Positions 8,828 to 16,937 of a DNA stretch of 64,000 nucleotides are shown here, one piece after another (the first letter of the stretch is position 1; each line of letters opens with the position of its first letter). The notes beneath the pieces are model-generated. The model worked only from the letters and a program-made list of their open reading frames with translations, did no database searches and was not told the origin of the DNA. A program made the position numbers and the translations under genes. Source of the DNA: Yoonia maricola (GTDB lineage: Bacteria > Pseudomonadota > Alphaproteobacteria > Rhodobacterales > Rhodobacteraceae); contig NZ_PGTY01000001.1 of the NCBI RefSeq assembly GCF_002797915.1, forward strand, positions 1,674,001 to 1,738,000, written 5' to 3'.

Positions 8828-9691
8828 ATGGCCACCAAAGCTTCCCGATCCGCTGCCCGTATCATGATGGCGCCCGCCGTGATCCTGCTCTTGGGCTGGA
8901 TGCTGGTCCCCCTAATTATGACACTATGGTTCTCTTTCCGGAACTATCTACCACTGCGTGGTGGTGATCTGGGCTGGGCCGGGTTTGATAACTACACCCG
9001 CTTTGTGACGTCCAGTGCGTTCTGGCCGTCCGTACAAACGACCTTGGTTATCGTGCTTGGTGTTCTTGCGATTACAGTGATCTTTGGCATTTTGTTGGCA
9101 CTGTTGCTTGACCAACCAATGTGGGGTCAAGGTGTCGTCAGAATTCTTGTGATTGCACCCTTCTTTGTCATGCCAACCGTATCCGCGTTGGTGTGGAAGA
9201 ACATGTTCATGGATCCCGTCAATGGTGTGTTTTCGCATGTTTGGCGGTTCTTTGGCGCCGAACCTGTCAGTTGGTTGTCGGATGCATCACTGCCGTCAAT
9301 CATCATGATCGTCAGCTGGCAATGGTTGCCTTTCGCAACGCTCATCCTGTTGACCGCAGTGCAGTCATTGGACAGCGAACAGCTAGAAGCGGCCGAAATG
9401 GACGGAGCACCGCATCTCAAACGCTTCTGGTTCATTGTCCTGCCACACCTTAGCCGCGCGATCACGATCGTGATCCTGATCCAAACGATCTTCCTCCTTG
9501 CGATCTTTGCAGAGATTTTCGTCACCACAGGTGGTGCCTTTGGAACGCGGACATTGTCCTATCTCATTTTCCAGCGCGTGCTGGAAAGCCAAAACGTTGG
9601 TCTTGGTTCCGCCGGTGGCGTTTACGCCATCATCCTTGCAAACATCATCGCGATCTTCCTGATGCGGATCGTTGGTAAGAACTTGGATTAA
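8828..9691 (+). CDS. smoF: Sorbitol/mannitol ABC transporter permease 1
   Basis: Inner membrane permease of the MalF/UgpA type, about 287 residues with six hydrophobic segments. The EAA loop contacting the ATPase reads EAAEMDGAPHLKRFWFIVLP near residue 190. ATG 8828 is preferred over a GTG three codons upstream because GAGGTG (8816-8821) is correctly spaced from it. Partner of smoG and smoK in polyol import. Stop and next start are separated by four bases. Confidence 0.92.
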   Translation: MATKASRSAARIMMAPAVILLLGWMLVPLIMTLWFSFRNYLPLRGGDLGWAGFDNYTRFVTSSAFWPSVQTTLVIVLGVLAITVIFGILLALLLDQPMWGQGVVRILVIAPFFVMPTVSALVWKNMFMDPVNGVFSHVWRFFGAEPVSWLSDASLPSIIMIVSWQWLPFATLILLTAVQSLDSEQLEAAEMDGAPHLKRFWFIVLPHLSRAITIVILIQTIFLLAIFAEIFVTTGGAFGTRTLSYLIFQRVLESQNVGLGSAGGVYAIILANIIAIFLMRIVGKNLD

Positions 9692-9695
9692 TATC

Positions 9696-10526
9696 ATGGC
9701 ACGTTCTGTTACAAACAACCGCAAGATCATCAACACAACCTTCGCTTGGGCGATTGGCCTGCTGATTTTCTTTCCAATCCTTTGGACGATCCTGACAAGT
9801 TTCAAATCTGAGGCACAAGCCATTGCTGCGCCGCCGATCTTTATTGGCTTTGATTGGACTTTGGAAAACTATCGGGTCGTGCTTGAGCGTTCTGACTACG
9901 GCCGCTTTTTGTGGAATTCTATCATCATCGCAGGATTATCTACGGTTCTTGGCTGTATGATTGCCATCCCTGCGGCATGGTCGATGGCCTTTGTACCATC
10001 CAGACGCACCAAAGATATCCTGCTCTGGATGCTCTCGACCAAGATGCTTCCAGCGGTGGGCGTACTTTACCCGATCTACCTGCTTTTCATCAAAATGGGG
10101 CTGTTGGATAGCAGGGCTGGTCTTGTTGTCGTGTTGATGTTGATCAACCTGCCGATCATTGTCTGGATGCTCTATACTTACTTTAAGGAAATCCCCGGAG
10201 AGATCCTTGAGGCTGCCCGTATGGACGGTGCAACATTGCGGCAGGAGCTGATCTATGTGCTGACACCAATGGCTATTCCGGGCATTGCGTCAACACTTCT
10301 ACTCAACTTCATTCTTGCTTGGAACGAAGCCTTCTGGACACTCAATCTCACAGCCGTCAATGCAGCACCGCTGACGGCATTCATTGCAAGCTACTCCAGC
10401 CCTGAGGGATTGTTCTTTGCTAAGCTAAGTGCTGCTTCGACAATGGCCATCGCGCCAATTCTCATCCTTGGCTGGTTTAGCCAGAAACAACTTGTGCGCG
10501 GCCTGACCTTTGGCGCCGTGAAGTAA
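9696..10526 (+). CDS. smoG: Sorbitol/mannitol ABC transporter permease 2
   Basis: Second permease, MalG type, 276 residues from ATG 9696. The EAA loop is ILEAARMDGATLRQELIYVL near residue 175. Begins MARSVTNNRKIINTTFAW, a typical short cytoplasmic N-terminus before the first membrane helix. The in-frame extension to 9672 lies inside smoF and is not needed. Twelve bases separate it from smoK, which has a clear AAGGAAG site. Confidence 0.92.
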   Translation: MARSVTNNRKIINTTFAWAIGLLIFFPILWTILTSFKSEAQAIAAPPIFIGFDWTLENYRVVLERSDYGRFLWNSIIIAGLSTVLGCMIAIPAAWSMAFVPSRRTKDILLWMLSTKMLPAVGVLYPIYLLFIKMGLLDSRAGLVVVLMLINLPIIVWMLYTYFKEIPGEILEAARMDGATLRQELIYVLTPMAIPGIASTLLLNFILAWNEAFWTLNLTAVNAAPLTAFIASYSSPEGLFFAKLSAASTMAIAPILILGWFSQKQLVRGLTFGAVK

Positions 10527-10538
10527 GGAAGTCGACAC

Positions 10539-11543
10539 ATGGGACAAATACAACTCAAACAAATCACAAAAAGCTTCGGCGATGTACAGGTGATACCACC
10601 GCTTGATTTGACCATCGAAGATGGGGAATTCACGGTTTTCGTCGGCCCGTCGGGCTGTGGTAAATCCACGCTCCTGCGCTTGATCGCCGGGTTGGAAGAT
10701 ATCACAAGCGGCCATATCGAAATCGATGGCACAGACGCCACCGACCTTGTACCTGCCAAGCGCGGTCTTGCGATGGTGTTCCAGTCCTATGCGCTTTATC
10801 CGCATATGTCGGTACGCAAGAACATCGCCTTTCCCCTGCGGATGGCCAAGATGGACACAGCCGAGATCGACAAAAGGGTCGAAGGGGCTGCCAGTGTTCT
10901 GAACCTGACCGATTATCTGGATCGTCGCCCCGGTCAGTTGTCCGGTGGTCAACGTCAGCGCGTGGCGATCGGGCGCGCGATTGTACGTGAACCCTCTGCG
11001 TTCCTCTTTGACGAACCGCTTTCCAACCTTGATGCCGCACTGCGTGTGGGCATGCGCATGGAAATCTCGGAATTGCACGAAAAGCTTGCCACGACGATGA
11101 TTTATGTCACGCACGACCAAGTTGAAGCGATGACGATGGCCGATAAAATTGTTGTACTGCAGGCCGGTGTGATCGAGCAGGTTGGCTCACCACTTGAGCT
11201 CTATCGCAAACCGCGTAACACCTTTGTAGCAGGCTTCATCGGCTCACCAAAGATGAACCTGATCACAGGGGCCGAAGCTGAAAAGCACAGTGCAGCAACC
11301 ATCGGTGTTCGGCCCGAACACATCGACGTCGTTGAAAGTGACGGTCAGTGGCAGGGCACGGTCGGTGTGGCCGAGCACCTTGGCTCTGACACGTTTTTCC
11401 ATATCAACAACACTGGATTAGCCGAAACGCTGACGGTTCGCGCGATTGGCGATGTGAACCTGAAACATGGCGATACAATCCATCTGACGCCACGCACAGA
11501 TGAAATGCATCGGTTCGACCCGGACGGTTTGCGCATCGCATGA
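10539..11543 (+). CDS. smoK: Sorbitol/mannitol ABC transporter ATP-binding protein
   Basis: MalK/UgpC-type ATPase, 334 residues. Walker [10 protein letters not shown] near residue 38, Q-loop [11 protein letters not shown], signature [14 protein letters not shown], Walker [14 protein letters not shown] and switch His in THDQ are all intact. The C-terminal part (after about 235) is the OB-like regulatory domain of MalK-type subunits, with the motif IGVRPEHID. Overlaps smoS by ATGA, so transport and first oxidation are translationally coupled. Confidence 0.93.
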   Translation: MGQIQLKQITKSFGDVQVIPPLDLTIEDGEFTVFVGPSGCGKSTLLRLIAGLEDITSGHIEIDGTDATDLVPAKRGLAMVFQSYALYPHMSVRKNIAFPLRMAKMDTAEIDKRVEGAASVLNLTDYLDRRPGQLSGGQRQRVAIGRAIVREPSAFLFDEPLSNLDAALRVGMRMEISELHEKLATTMIYVTHDQVEAMTMADKIVVLQAGVIEQVGSPLELYRKPRNTFVAGFIGSPKMNLITGAEAEKHSAATIGVRPEHIDVVESDGQWQGTVGVAEHLGSDTFFHINNTGLAETLTVRAIGDVNLKHGDTIHLTPRTDEMHRFDPDGLRIA

Positions 11544-12313
11544 ACCGGCTAGTCGGCAAAGCCGCACTGATTACAGGGGCCGCCCGCGGGATCGGGCTGG
11601 CCTTTGCCAAGGCCTATGTGGCCGAGGGTGCACAGGTGGCGCTGGCCGACGTTGATTTTGCAGCGGCACAAGCCGCCGCCGCAGACATCGGTGATAGGGC
11701 AATGGCCGTTAAGATGGACGTGACTGATCAAACCAGTATTGATGTCGGTATCGCCGCAACGGTGGCAGCATTCGGTCAGATCGATATTCTGGTCAACAAC
11801 GCTGCGATCTTTACCGCCGCACCGATTATCGAGATCACACAGGAAGATTACAAACGTGTCTTTGATATCAACGTATCGGGAACGCTCTTTACAATGCAGG
11901 CCGCAGCCAAACACATGATCACACGGGGCAAGGGCGGCAAGATCATCAATATGGCCTCTCAGGCAGGACGACGTGGTGAAAGCCTTGTAGGGGTGTACTG
12001 CGCCAGCAAGGCGGCAGTGATCAGCCTGACGCAATCGGCGGGACTGAACCTGATTGAACATGGGATCAACGTGAACGCCATCGCACCAGGTGTCGTTGAT
12101 GGCGCGCATTGGGATGGCGTTGATGCATTCTTTGCGAAATATGAAAACAAAGCACCCGGCCAGAAAAAGGCCGAAGTGGGGGCCGCTGTCCCCTTTGGAC
12201 GGATGGGCAAGGCAGAGGATCTGACTGGCATGGCCGTTTTCCTCGCCTCGCCTGAGGCAGATTATATCGTTGCACAAACATACAATGTGGACGGTGGCAA
12301 TTGGATGAACTGA
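11540..12313 (+). CDS. smoS: Sorbitol dehydrogenase, SDR family
   Basis: Short-chain dehydrogenase, 257 residues, expected to oxidise D-sorbitol to fructose (and galactitol to tagatose in characterised SmoS) with NAD+. Cofactor motif TGAARGIG at about residues 12-19, NNAA near 90, and catalytic Ser/Tyr/Lys with YCASK near 155. The C-terminus VDGGNWMN is typical. The ATG overlaps the smoK stop. Downstream mtlK handles the mannitol branch, so the operon feeds both hexitols to fructose. Confidence 0.9.
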   Translation: MNRLVGKAALITGAARGIGLAFAKAYVAEGAQVALADVDFAAAQAAAADIGDRAMAVKMDVTDQTSIDVGIAATVAAFGQIDILVNNAAIFTAAPIIEITQEDYKRVFDINVSGTLFTMQAAAKHMITRGKGGKIINMASQAGRRGESLVGVYCASKAAVISLTQSAGLNLIEHGINVNAIAPGVVDGAHWDGVDAFFAKYENKAPGQKKAEVGAAVPFGRMGKAEDLTGMAVFLASPEADYIVAQTYNVDGGNWMN

Positions 12314-12342
12314 TGAAAGACAACGTACGGCAGGAGGGCCCC

Positions 12343-13812
12343 ATGACACTCAGTAACACGGGTCTTCAGAACTTGCCGGCATCTGTTATAGTGCCGCAGT
12401 ATGACCGGGACGTGTTGACCCCTGGCATTGTCCATATCGGGTTGGGCAATTTTCACCGTGCGCATCAGGCATGGTATCTGCATCGCCTGATGCAACAGGG
12501 CCTCGCGCATGACTGGGCTATCGTTGGTGCAGGCGTGCGCCCCGGCGACGCCCAGCAGCGCGACCGGCTGGCCGCCCAAGACTATCTGACCACCTTGATT
12601 GAATTGAAACCATCGGACACCACAGCCGAAGTGATCGGTTCCATGATCGGTTTTGCCCTGGTCGCCCCCGATAATGCCGCATTGACTGCGCAGATGGCTG
12701 ATCCCGTCATCCGGATCGTATCGCTGACCGTGACAGAAGGTGGCTATTTCATTGATCCCGCGACCAAGGGGTTTGACGCACAACATGCGGATATCCAGCA
12801 TGATGCCGCACACCCCGATACACCATGCACGGCCTTTGGCGCGATTATCGCTGCTTTGAAACAGCGGCGCAGCGCAGGGACAGGACCATTCACCTGCATG
12901 AGCTGCGACAACCTGCAAGGCAATGGTGCAATACTACGGCAAACTGTGGTGTCGCTGGCCCGCTTGTCAGACCCTGATCTGGCCGATTGGATCGATACCA
13001 ACTGCACGTTTCCCAATTCCATGGTCGATTGCATTGTTCCCGCCACCGGACCGAGTGAAATGGAATTGGTGCATAGTCTGGGAATTGATGATGCATCGCC
13101 CGTGACACATGAAAACTATCGCCAATGGGTAATCGAAGACAGCTTTTGCGCTGGCAGACCCGATTGGGACAAGGTTGGGGCGACATTTACGGATGACGTG
13201 CACGACTTTGAAGCGATGAAAATTCGTGTCTTGAACGGTGGCCACCAGATCGTTGCAAATGCGGGTGAACTGTTGTCAATCGAAACGATTGCCGAATGTA
13301 TAGCGCACCCAAAAATCGCTGCCTTCTTCCAAAAGACCGCACAAGAGGAAATCCTACCGCATCTGATGGCGGTTCCAGGCATGGAACCAACAGCCTATGT
13401 GGACCTGATCAAAGAGCGTTTCGCCAATCCACGCATTGTCGACACAACCCGGCGTGTGGCCTTTGACGGCTCTTCGCGTCATCCCGGCTTTGTGATCCCC
13501 TCGATTAAAGATGGATTGGCCGGGAATACCCCTATCGCGGGGCTGGCCTTGGTCGAGGCGGTTTGGGCGCGCATGTGCGCCGGAACACGCGAAGACGGCA
13601 GCGAGATCGCGGCGAACGACCCATTCTGGGATGATTTGAAAGCAACCGCGCTGAAAGCAAAATCATCGGCGCAGATCTGGCTGTCGCAGGAACAGTATTA
13701 CGGCGATCTGGCACAGAACGCGCTTTTTGCAGAACGCTTTGATCACTGGCTACAATTGATATGGCGCGACGGGGTCGAAGCAGCCATGGCAGAGTATCTT
13801 CAGACCCCCTAA
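12343..13812 (+). CDS. mtlK: Mannitol 2-dehydrogenase
   Basis: Long-chain polyol dehydrogenase, 489 residues from ATG 12343. The NAD-binding segment IVHIGLGNFHRAHQ is at about residues 28-41 and the catalytic lysine region of the family is seen in VFKIRVLNGGHQ-like sequence (here MKIRVLNGGHQ) near 290. The start is decided by AGGAGG at 12332-12337, five bases upstream; an ATG at 12313 has no such site. Oxidises mannitol to fructose, completing the operon. A short stem (13827-13843) follows but has no T-run. Confidence 0.92.
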   Translation: MTLSNTGLQNLPASVIVPQYDRDVLTPGIVHIGLGNFHRAHQAWYLHRLMQQGLAHDWAIVGAGVRPGDAQQRDRLAAQDYLTTLIELKPSDTTAEVIGSMIGFALVAPDNAALTAQMADPVIRIVSLTVTEGGYFIDPATKGFDAQHADIQHDAAHPDTPCTAFGAIIAALKQRRSAGTGPFTCMSCDNLQGNGAILRQTVVSLARLSDPDLADWIDTNCTFPNSMVDCIVPATGPSEMELVHSLGIDDASPVTHENYRQWVIEDSFCAGRPDWDKVGATFTDDVHDFEAMKIRVLNGGHQIVANAGELLSIETIAECIAHPKIAAFFQKTAQEEILPHLMAVPGMEPTAYVDLIKERFANPRIVDTTRRVAFDGSSRHPGFVIPSIKDGLAGNTPIAGLALVEAVWARMCAGTREDGSEIAANDPFWDDLKATALKAKSSAQIWLSQEQYYGDLAQNALFAERFDHWLQLIWRDGVEAAMAEYLQTP

Positions 13813-13921
13813 ACTGGCGCTGCACTGGCGGATATTTTCCGCCGGGCAGGACCAGTTACAAAACTTTTACTTGAATTATGAGGGCTTAGGCCCCACATGC
13901 ATCTTGCAGACGTTACACAAC

Positions 13922-14025
13922 TCGACCACTGTTTTCCCTTTCGGCTACAGTCTCTCGATCTTGACACTGACTCGGCCAAGCTGTCGCAATCTCGCGGACA
14001 GCATTGATACTAAAGGAAAAACACG
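13922..14025 (+). promoter_or_regulatory. Cold-shock gene leader, copy 1
   Basis: The motif TCGACCACTGTTT at 13922-13934, 104 bases before the first csp ATG, recurs at 14368-14380, 97 bases before the second. A second shared segment, CAGTCT followed by TCGAT, comes about 20 bases later in both. Conservation outside the coding region suggests a transcribed regulatory leader. Ribosome binding site AAAGGAAAA immediately precedes the ATG at 14026. Confidence 0.55.
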
Positions 14026-14232
14026 ATGGCTACTGGCACCGTGAAATGGTTCAACACAACAAAAGGCTTCGGCTTTATCGCACCCGATGGCGGCTCTAAG
14101 GATGTTTTCGTTCACATCTCCGCTGTTGAGCGTTCTGGCCTGACAGGCCTGCAGGACGACCAAAAAGTTACTTTTGACGTCGAAGCTGGCCGTGATGGCC
14201 GCGAATCTGCGGTAAACCTCGCGCTCGCGTAA
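14026..14232 (+). CDS. cspA: Cold-shock protein 1 (CspA family)
   Basis: 68-residue single cold-shock domain. RNP1 KGFGFIAP and RNP2 VFVHIS are both intact, as is the leading GTVKWFN. Binds single-stranded RNA or DNA and acts as an RNA chaperone. Nearly identical in protein sequence to the second copy 230 bases downstream, indicating tandem duplication. It has its own leader and a 10-bp hairpin after its stop, so the two genes are probably separate transcripts. Confidence 0.95.
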   Translation: MATGTVKWFNTTKGFGFIAPDGGSKDVFVHISAVERSGLTGLQDDQKVTFDVEAGRDGRESAVNLALA

Positions 14233-14250
14233 GCGATTGTTTGAGCATTC

Positions 14251-14275
14251 GTAGCGCGCGGGTTTCGCGCGCTAC
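14251..14275 (+). terminator. Hairpin after first cold-shock gene
   Basis: Perfect 10-bp stem GTAGCGCGCG (14251-14260) and CGCGCGCTAC (14266-14275) with a 5-base loop. No T-run follows, so it is either a weak terminator or an mRNA 3'-end stabiliser. Confidence 0.55.
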
Positions 14276-14367
14276 ACACCATTGTTCACGAATAGTGATC
14301 AATCAAACCCTCATATCCTTGAAATTTGACCCAGATTGTGGCAGAATGTCGCGGCAACGTTGACTAA

Positions 14368-14464
14368 TCGACCACTGTTTCCCAACCGGCCCAGTCTTTC
14401 GATCACGTTTGACCGCGCCGCGCCGCTGCATTCCCGCGAGCGGGTAATATAAGGAAACAAGGAC
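14368..14464 (+). promoter_or_regulatory. Cold-shock gene leader, copy 2
   Basis: Second copy of the TCGACCACTGTTT leader motif (14368-14380) followed by a CAGTCTTTCGATC segment. AAGGAAACAAGG just before the ATG at 14465 serves as ribosome binding site. See copy 1. Confidence 0.55.
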
Positions 14465-14674
14465 ATGGCTTCAGGCACTGTCAAATGGTTCAACACCACC
14501 AAAGGCTTTGGCTTTATCGCACCCGACGGCGGTACCAAGGACGTTTTCGTTCACATCTCAGCCGTTGAGCGGTCTGGTCTGACCGGGCTCAAGGATGACC
14601 AGAAGGTCAACTTTGATATCGAAGCTGGGCGTGATGGGCGTGAAAGCGCCGTGAACCTGACACTCGCCGATTAA
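14465..14674 (+). CDS. Cold-shock protein 2 (CspA family)
   Basis: 69-residue cold-shock domain protein with intact RNP1 (KGFGFIAP) and RNP2 (VFVHIS). Differs from copy 1 at only a handful of residues, mostly near the C-terminus (KDDQKVNFDIEAGRDG against [16 protein letters not shown]). Expected role is RNA chaperone. Followed by a strong bidirectional terminator shared with the convergent dodecin gene. Confidence 0.95.
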   Translation: MASGTVKWFNTTKGFGFIAPDGGTKDVFVHISAVERSGLTGLKDDQKVNFDIEAGRDGRESAVNLTLAD

Positions 14675-14703
14675 GGCAAATTTGTTGTTTAGCGCATTTA
14701 TGG

Positions 14704-14734
14704 AAATGGGCGCCTGCATCAGGCGCCCATTTTC
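14704..14734. terminator. Bidirectional terminator between csp2 and dodecin
   Basis: Perfect 13-bp stem: AAATGGGCGCCTG (14704-14716) and CAGGCGCCCATTT (14720-14732) with a 3-base loop, T-rich on the plus side and on the minus side after the stem. Serves the convergent genes on both sides. Confidence 0.9.
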
Positions 14735-14935
14735 TTAATCCAGAACGAAAGTGACTTTCATCACGACACGGTATTCATCAATCTTACCGTCTTTCACAGT
14801 GACTTTCTGATCAGCAACCCAAGCACCCGTAATTCCCTTGAGGGTTTTAGAAGCCCGCTTAATTCCATTCTCGACGGCATCATCAAATGACTTTGATGAG
14901 GACGAAATGATCTCTGTCACCTTTGCAACTGACAT
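14735..14935 (-). CDS. Dodecin family flavin-binding protein
   Basis: 66 residues. Dodecins form hollow dodecamers that store flavin or CoA. The family pattern is visible: VAKVTEIISSSSKSFDDAV at the N-terminus and a C-terminal beta strand ending YRVVMKVTFVLD. Start set at the ATG at 14935 because AGGGAGAAG precedes it; the longer frame to 14968 adds a charged stretch outside the fold. Confidence 0.9.
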   Translation of the reverse strand: MSVAKVTEIISSSSKSFDDAVENGIKRASKTLKGITGAWVADQKVTVKDGKIDEYRVVMKVTFVLD

Positions 14936-14977
14936 GGTCTTCTCCCTATTTTTGGTCGTTGGTGTCACAGCCTAGCG

Positions 14978-15559
14978 TTATGCCCCGGCCCAGTCCACAT
15001 CATCAGCTTTTTCAACCCGCAGCCGACCGTCCGGGAAGGGTTTCATCAGTTCTTTGACCGGGTCGTCGTCATCATTAAACCACTGCATAAGCTGGTTTTC
15101 CGTCAGGATGACCCCCATGCGATGATGAATGTCGCGAACATCCGCCGATGGCGCGCAGGTTATCGTTGCCACCTGAGGCACTTGTACGCCGCCCGGCCCG
15201 TGCCACACGTCATAGATCGCGGCGAAATATAGCAATGCGCCATCCTTGCGGGTGATCCGCCACGGCTGTTTGCGCCGCACCGCACCGGTCCATTCATACC
15301 AGCCACTTGCCGGCACGATCGCGCGTTTCACGTCTGCAAAGGCGGATTTATCGAACACAGTCTCAGAACGCGCATTGATGATGGTTTCCATCACCGGGCG
15401 CCCGCGGGCATTCATGCGCCCAACAGGGATCATACCCCAGCGCATATGCTGCACACCCATTGAAGTCAGTGCGATCACCTCTTGGCCCGGCGCGATATTC
15501 AGGCGTGGCGGATCATCCATGCCACCGATACTTTCGATCAAGAAGAACCGCCCAGGCAT
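14978..15559 (-). CDS. SRAP (YedK/HMCES) family protein lacking the catalytic Cys2
   Basis: 193 residues, SOS response-associated peptidase fold, whose known members crosslink to abasic sites in single-stranded DNA through the N-terminal Cys2. Here the protein begins MPGRFF, not MCGRF: the second codon is CCT (Pro). Other family residues are present: Asn62 in INARSETV, Glu89 in GWYEWTG and His145 in IHHRMG. Without Cys2 the thiazolidine crosslink cannot form in the usual way. The ATG at 15559 is the only sensible start given the family N-terminus. Sits directly downstream of the esterase gene on the same strand (four bases apart). Confidence 0.88.
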   Translation of the reverse strand: MPGRFFLIESIGGMDDPPRLNIAPGQEVIALTSMGVQHMRWGMIPVGRMNARGRPVMETIINARSETVFDKSAFADVKRAIVPASGWYEWTGAVRRKQPWRITRKDGALLYFAAIYDVWHGPGGVQVPQVATITCAPSADVRDIHHRMGVILTENQLMQWFNDDDDPVKELMKPFPDGRLRVEKADDVDWAGA

Positions 15560-15562
15560 CGC

Positions 15563-16231
15563 CTATTGAGCCGCTGTCACAAGATCGCGCACAGTCGGCC
15601 CGATCGCCGCAACAATGACCGAAACCCCTTCGGCATTGGGGTGAATGCCATCGGCCTGCATGAATTCTGACATGCCATCCTGCATACCAGCTGCCGCGCG
15701 CAGGCCTGCAGCAAAGTCAGCGTAAAGCGGAATGTCATATTTCACTGCAAGATCGGCATACATGCCTTCGAATTCTTGCTTGTAATCCAGCCCATAATTG
15801 GCGCCCACCGATAGACCAACCAAGAGCATCTCCACCCCTGCCTCTTGTCCTGCCGCCAAAATGCCGTCCAGATTGGCACGGCTGACCGCGGGATCAATCC
15901 CGCGCAAATAATCATTGCCACCCAAGGTCACGATCATTGCGTCCACATCCGGTGTCAATGTCCACGCCACACGACTAAGCCCGCCTGCAGTCGTATCACC
16001 CGATACGCCCGCGTTCATCACCGTCACATCCACGCCTTGCGCGGCCAGCCAGCTTTCCAACTGGGGTACAAAACCATCGCCCTGCGTTAGACCATACCCT
16101 GCCGTCAGGCTGTCACCCAAGGCGGCAACTGTCACGGTTTCGGCCTGCACCAAAGTCGCTGTCAGCAAAACTGCGGCACCCAACTTGGCAGCGCGCCAAA
16201 CGGCACCATATGCAACGTAAGACCCCTGCAC
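15563..16231 (-). CDS. tesA: Arylesterase / TesA-like GDSL hydrolase
   Basis: SGNH/GDSL hydrolase with signal peptide, about 222 residues. Block I ALGDSLTAGYGL holds the nucleophile Ser, block III LGGNDYLRG the Asn, and block V DGIHPNAEG the Asp and His. Known TesA/arylesterase proteins cleave acyl-CoAs, lysophospholipids and aryl esters in the periplasm. Start is uncertain: a GTG at 16231 gives a signal peptide ending LVQA and avoids overlap with the divergent ybbA start at 16245; longer starts at 16267 or beyond would run into that gene. The tesA/ybbA/ybbP divergent layout matches E. coli. Confidence 0.85.
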   Translation of the reverse strand: MQGSYVAYGAVWRAAKLGAAVLLTATLVQAETVTVAALGDSLTAGYGLTQGDGFVPQLESWLAAQGVDVTVMNAGVSGDTTAGGLSRVAWTLTPDVDAMIVTLGGNDYLRGIDPAVSRANLDGILAAGQEAGVEMLLVGLSVGANYGLDYKQEFEGMYADLAVKYDIPLYADFAAGLRAAAGMQDGMSEFMQADGIHPNAEGVSVIVAAIGPTVRDLVTAAQ

Positions 16232-16244
16232 AAAGGCCGCCAAG

Positions 16245-16937
16245 ATGACAGAACCTGTTTTATCCATCGCCAATGCAAACCTGTCGCTCGACGGCAACGC
16301 GGGACAGGTCGATATACTGCATGACATTTCGCTTGAGGTCACCGCCGGGGAAACGCTGGGGCTGGTCGGGCCGAGTGGGTCTGGCAAATCATCGCTCCTG
16401 ATGCTCATGGGCGGGCTGGAACAGGCAACATCGGGTCAGATCACGGCATTGGGCCAGGATCTGACGGCGATGGACGAAGACCAGCTTGCCCTCTTTCGTA
16501 GGGACAATATGGGGGTGGTGTTCCAATCTTTCCACCTGATCCCGACGATGACAGCACTTGAAAACGTCGCAACCCCATTGGAATTGGCCGGTGCGAAGGA
16601 TGCATTCGACCGCGCCAAGGCCGAGCTGGAAGCGGTGGGCCTTGGCAACCGCGTCGATCATTACCCCAACCAAATGTCTGGTGGCGAACAGCAACGCGTC
16701 GCCCTTGCCCGCGCATCGGCCCCGCGCCCGCGCATCCTGCTGGCCGATGAGCCAACAGGCAATCTGGATGAAACCAACGGGCAGGCGATTATTGATGTGC
16801 TTTTTGGTCTGCGCGACCGGCATGGGGCCACGTTGATCATGGTCACCCATGCGAACGAATTGGCAAACCGCTGCGACCGGGTCGTGCGTCTGCGCGACGG
16901 GCGTATTGATGCACCTGTTGCAAAGGCTGCGGAATGA
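16245..16937 (+). CDS. ybbA: ABC transporter ATP-binding protein, YbbA type
   Basis: 230-residue LolD/MacB-like ATPase. Walker A GPSGSGKSS near residue 43, Q-loop VFQSFHLIPTM, signature MSGGEQQRVALARA, Walker B RILLADEPTGNLD, switch His in THAN. Works with the FtsX-type permease encoded next, whose ATG overlaps its stop (ATGA). Substrate unknown; linkage to a TesA-like lipase suggests a lipid or lipoprotein-related export role, as proposed for ybbAP-tesA. Confidence 0.92.
   Translation: MTEPVLSIANANLSLDGNAGQVDILHDISLEVTAGETLGLVGPSGSGKSSLLMLMGGLEQATSGQITALGQDLTAMDEDQLALFRRDNMGVVFQSFHLIPTMTALENVATPLELAGAKDAFDRAKAELEAVGLGNRVDHYPNQMSGGEQQRVALARASAPRPRILLADEPTGNLDETNGQAIIDVLFGLRDRHGATLIMVTHANELANRCDRVVRLRDGRIDAPVAKAAE

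Noticed and set aside
11549..12349. 266-codon minus-strand ORF opposite smoS
   Set aside because: The plus-strand SDR has all motifs and operon coupling; the antisense frame is a codon-bias shadow rich in Cys/His.
13827..13843. Stem-loop after mtlK as terminator
   Set aside because: Six-base stem without a T-run; too weak to call.
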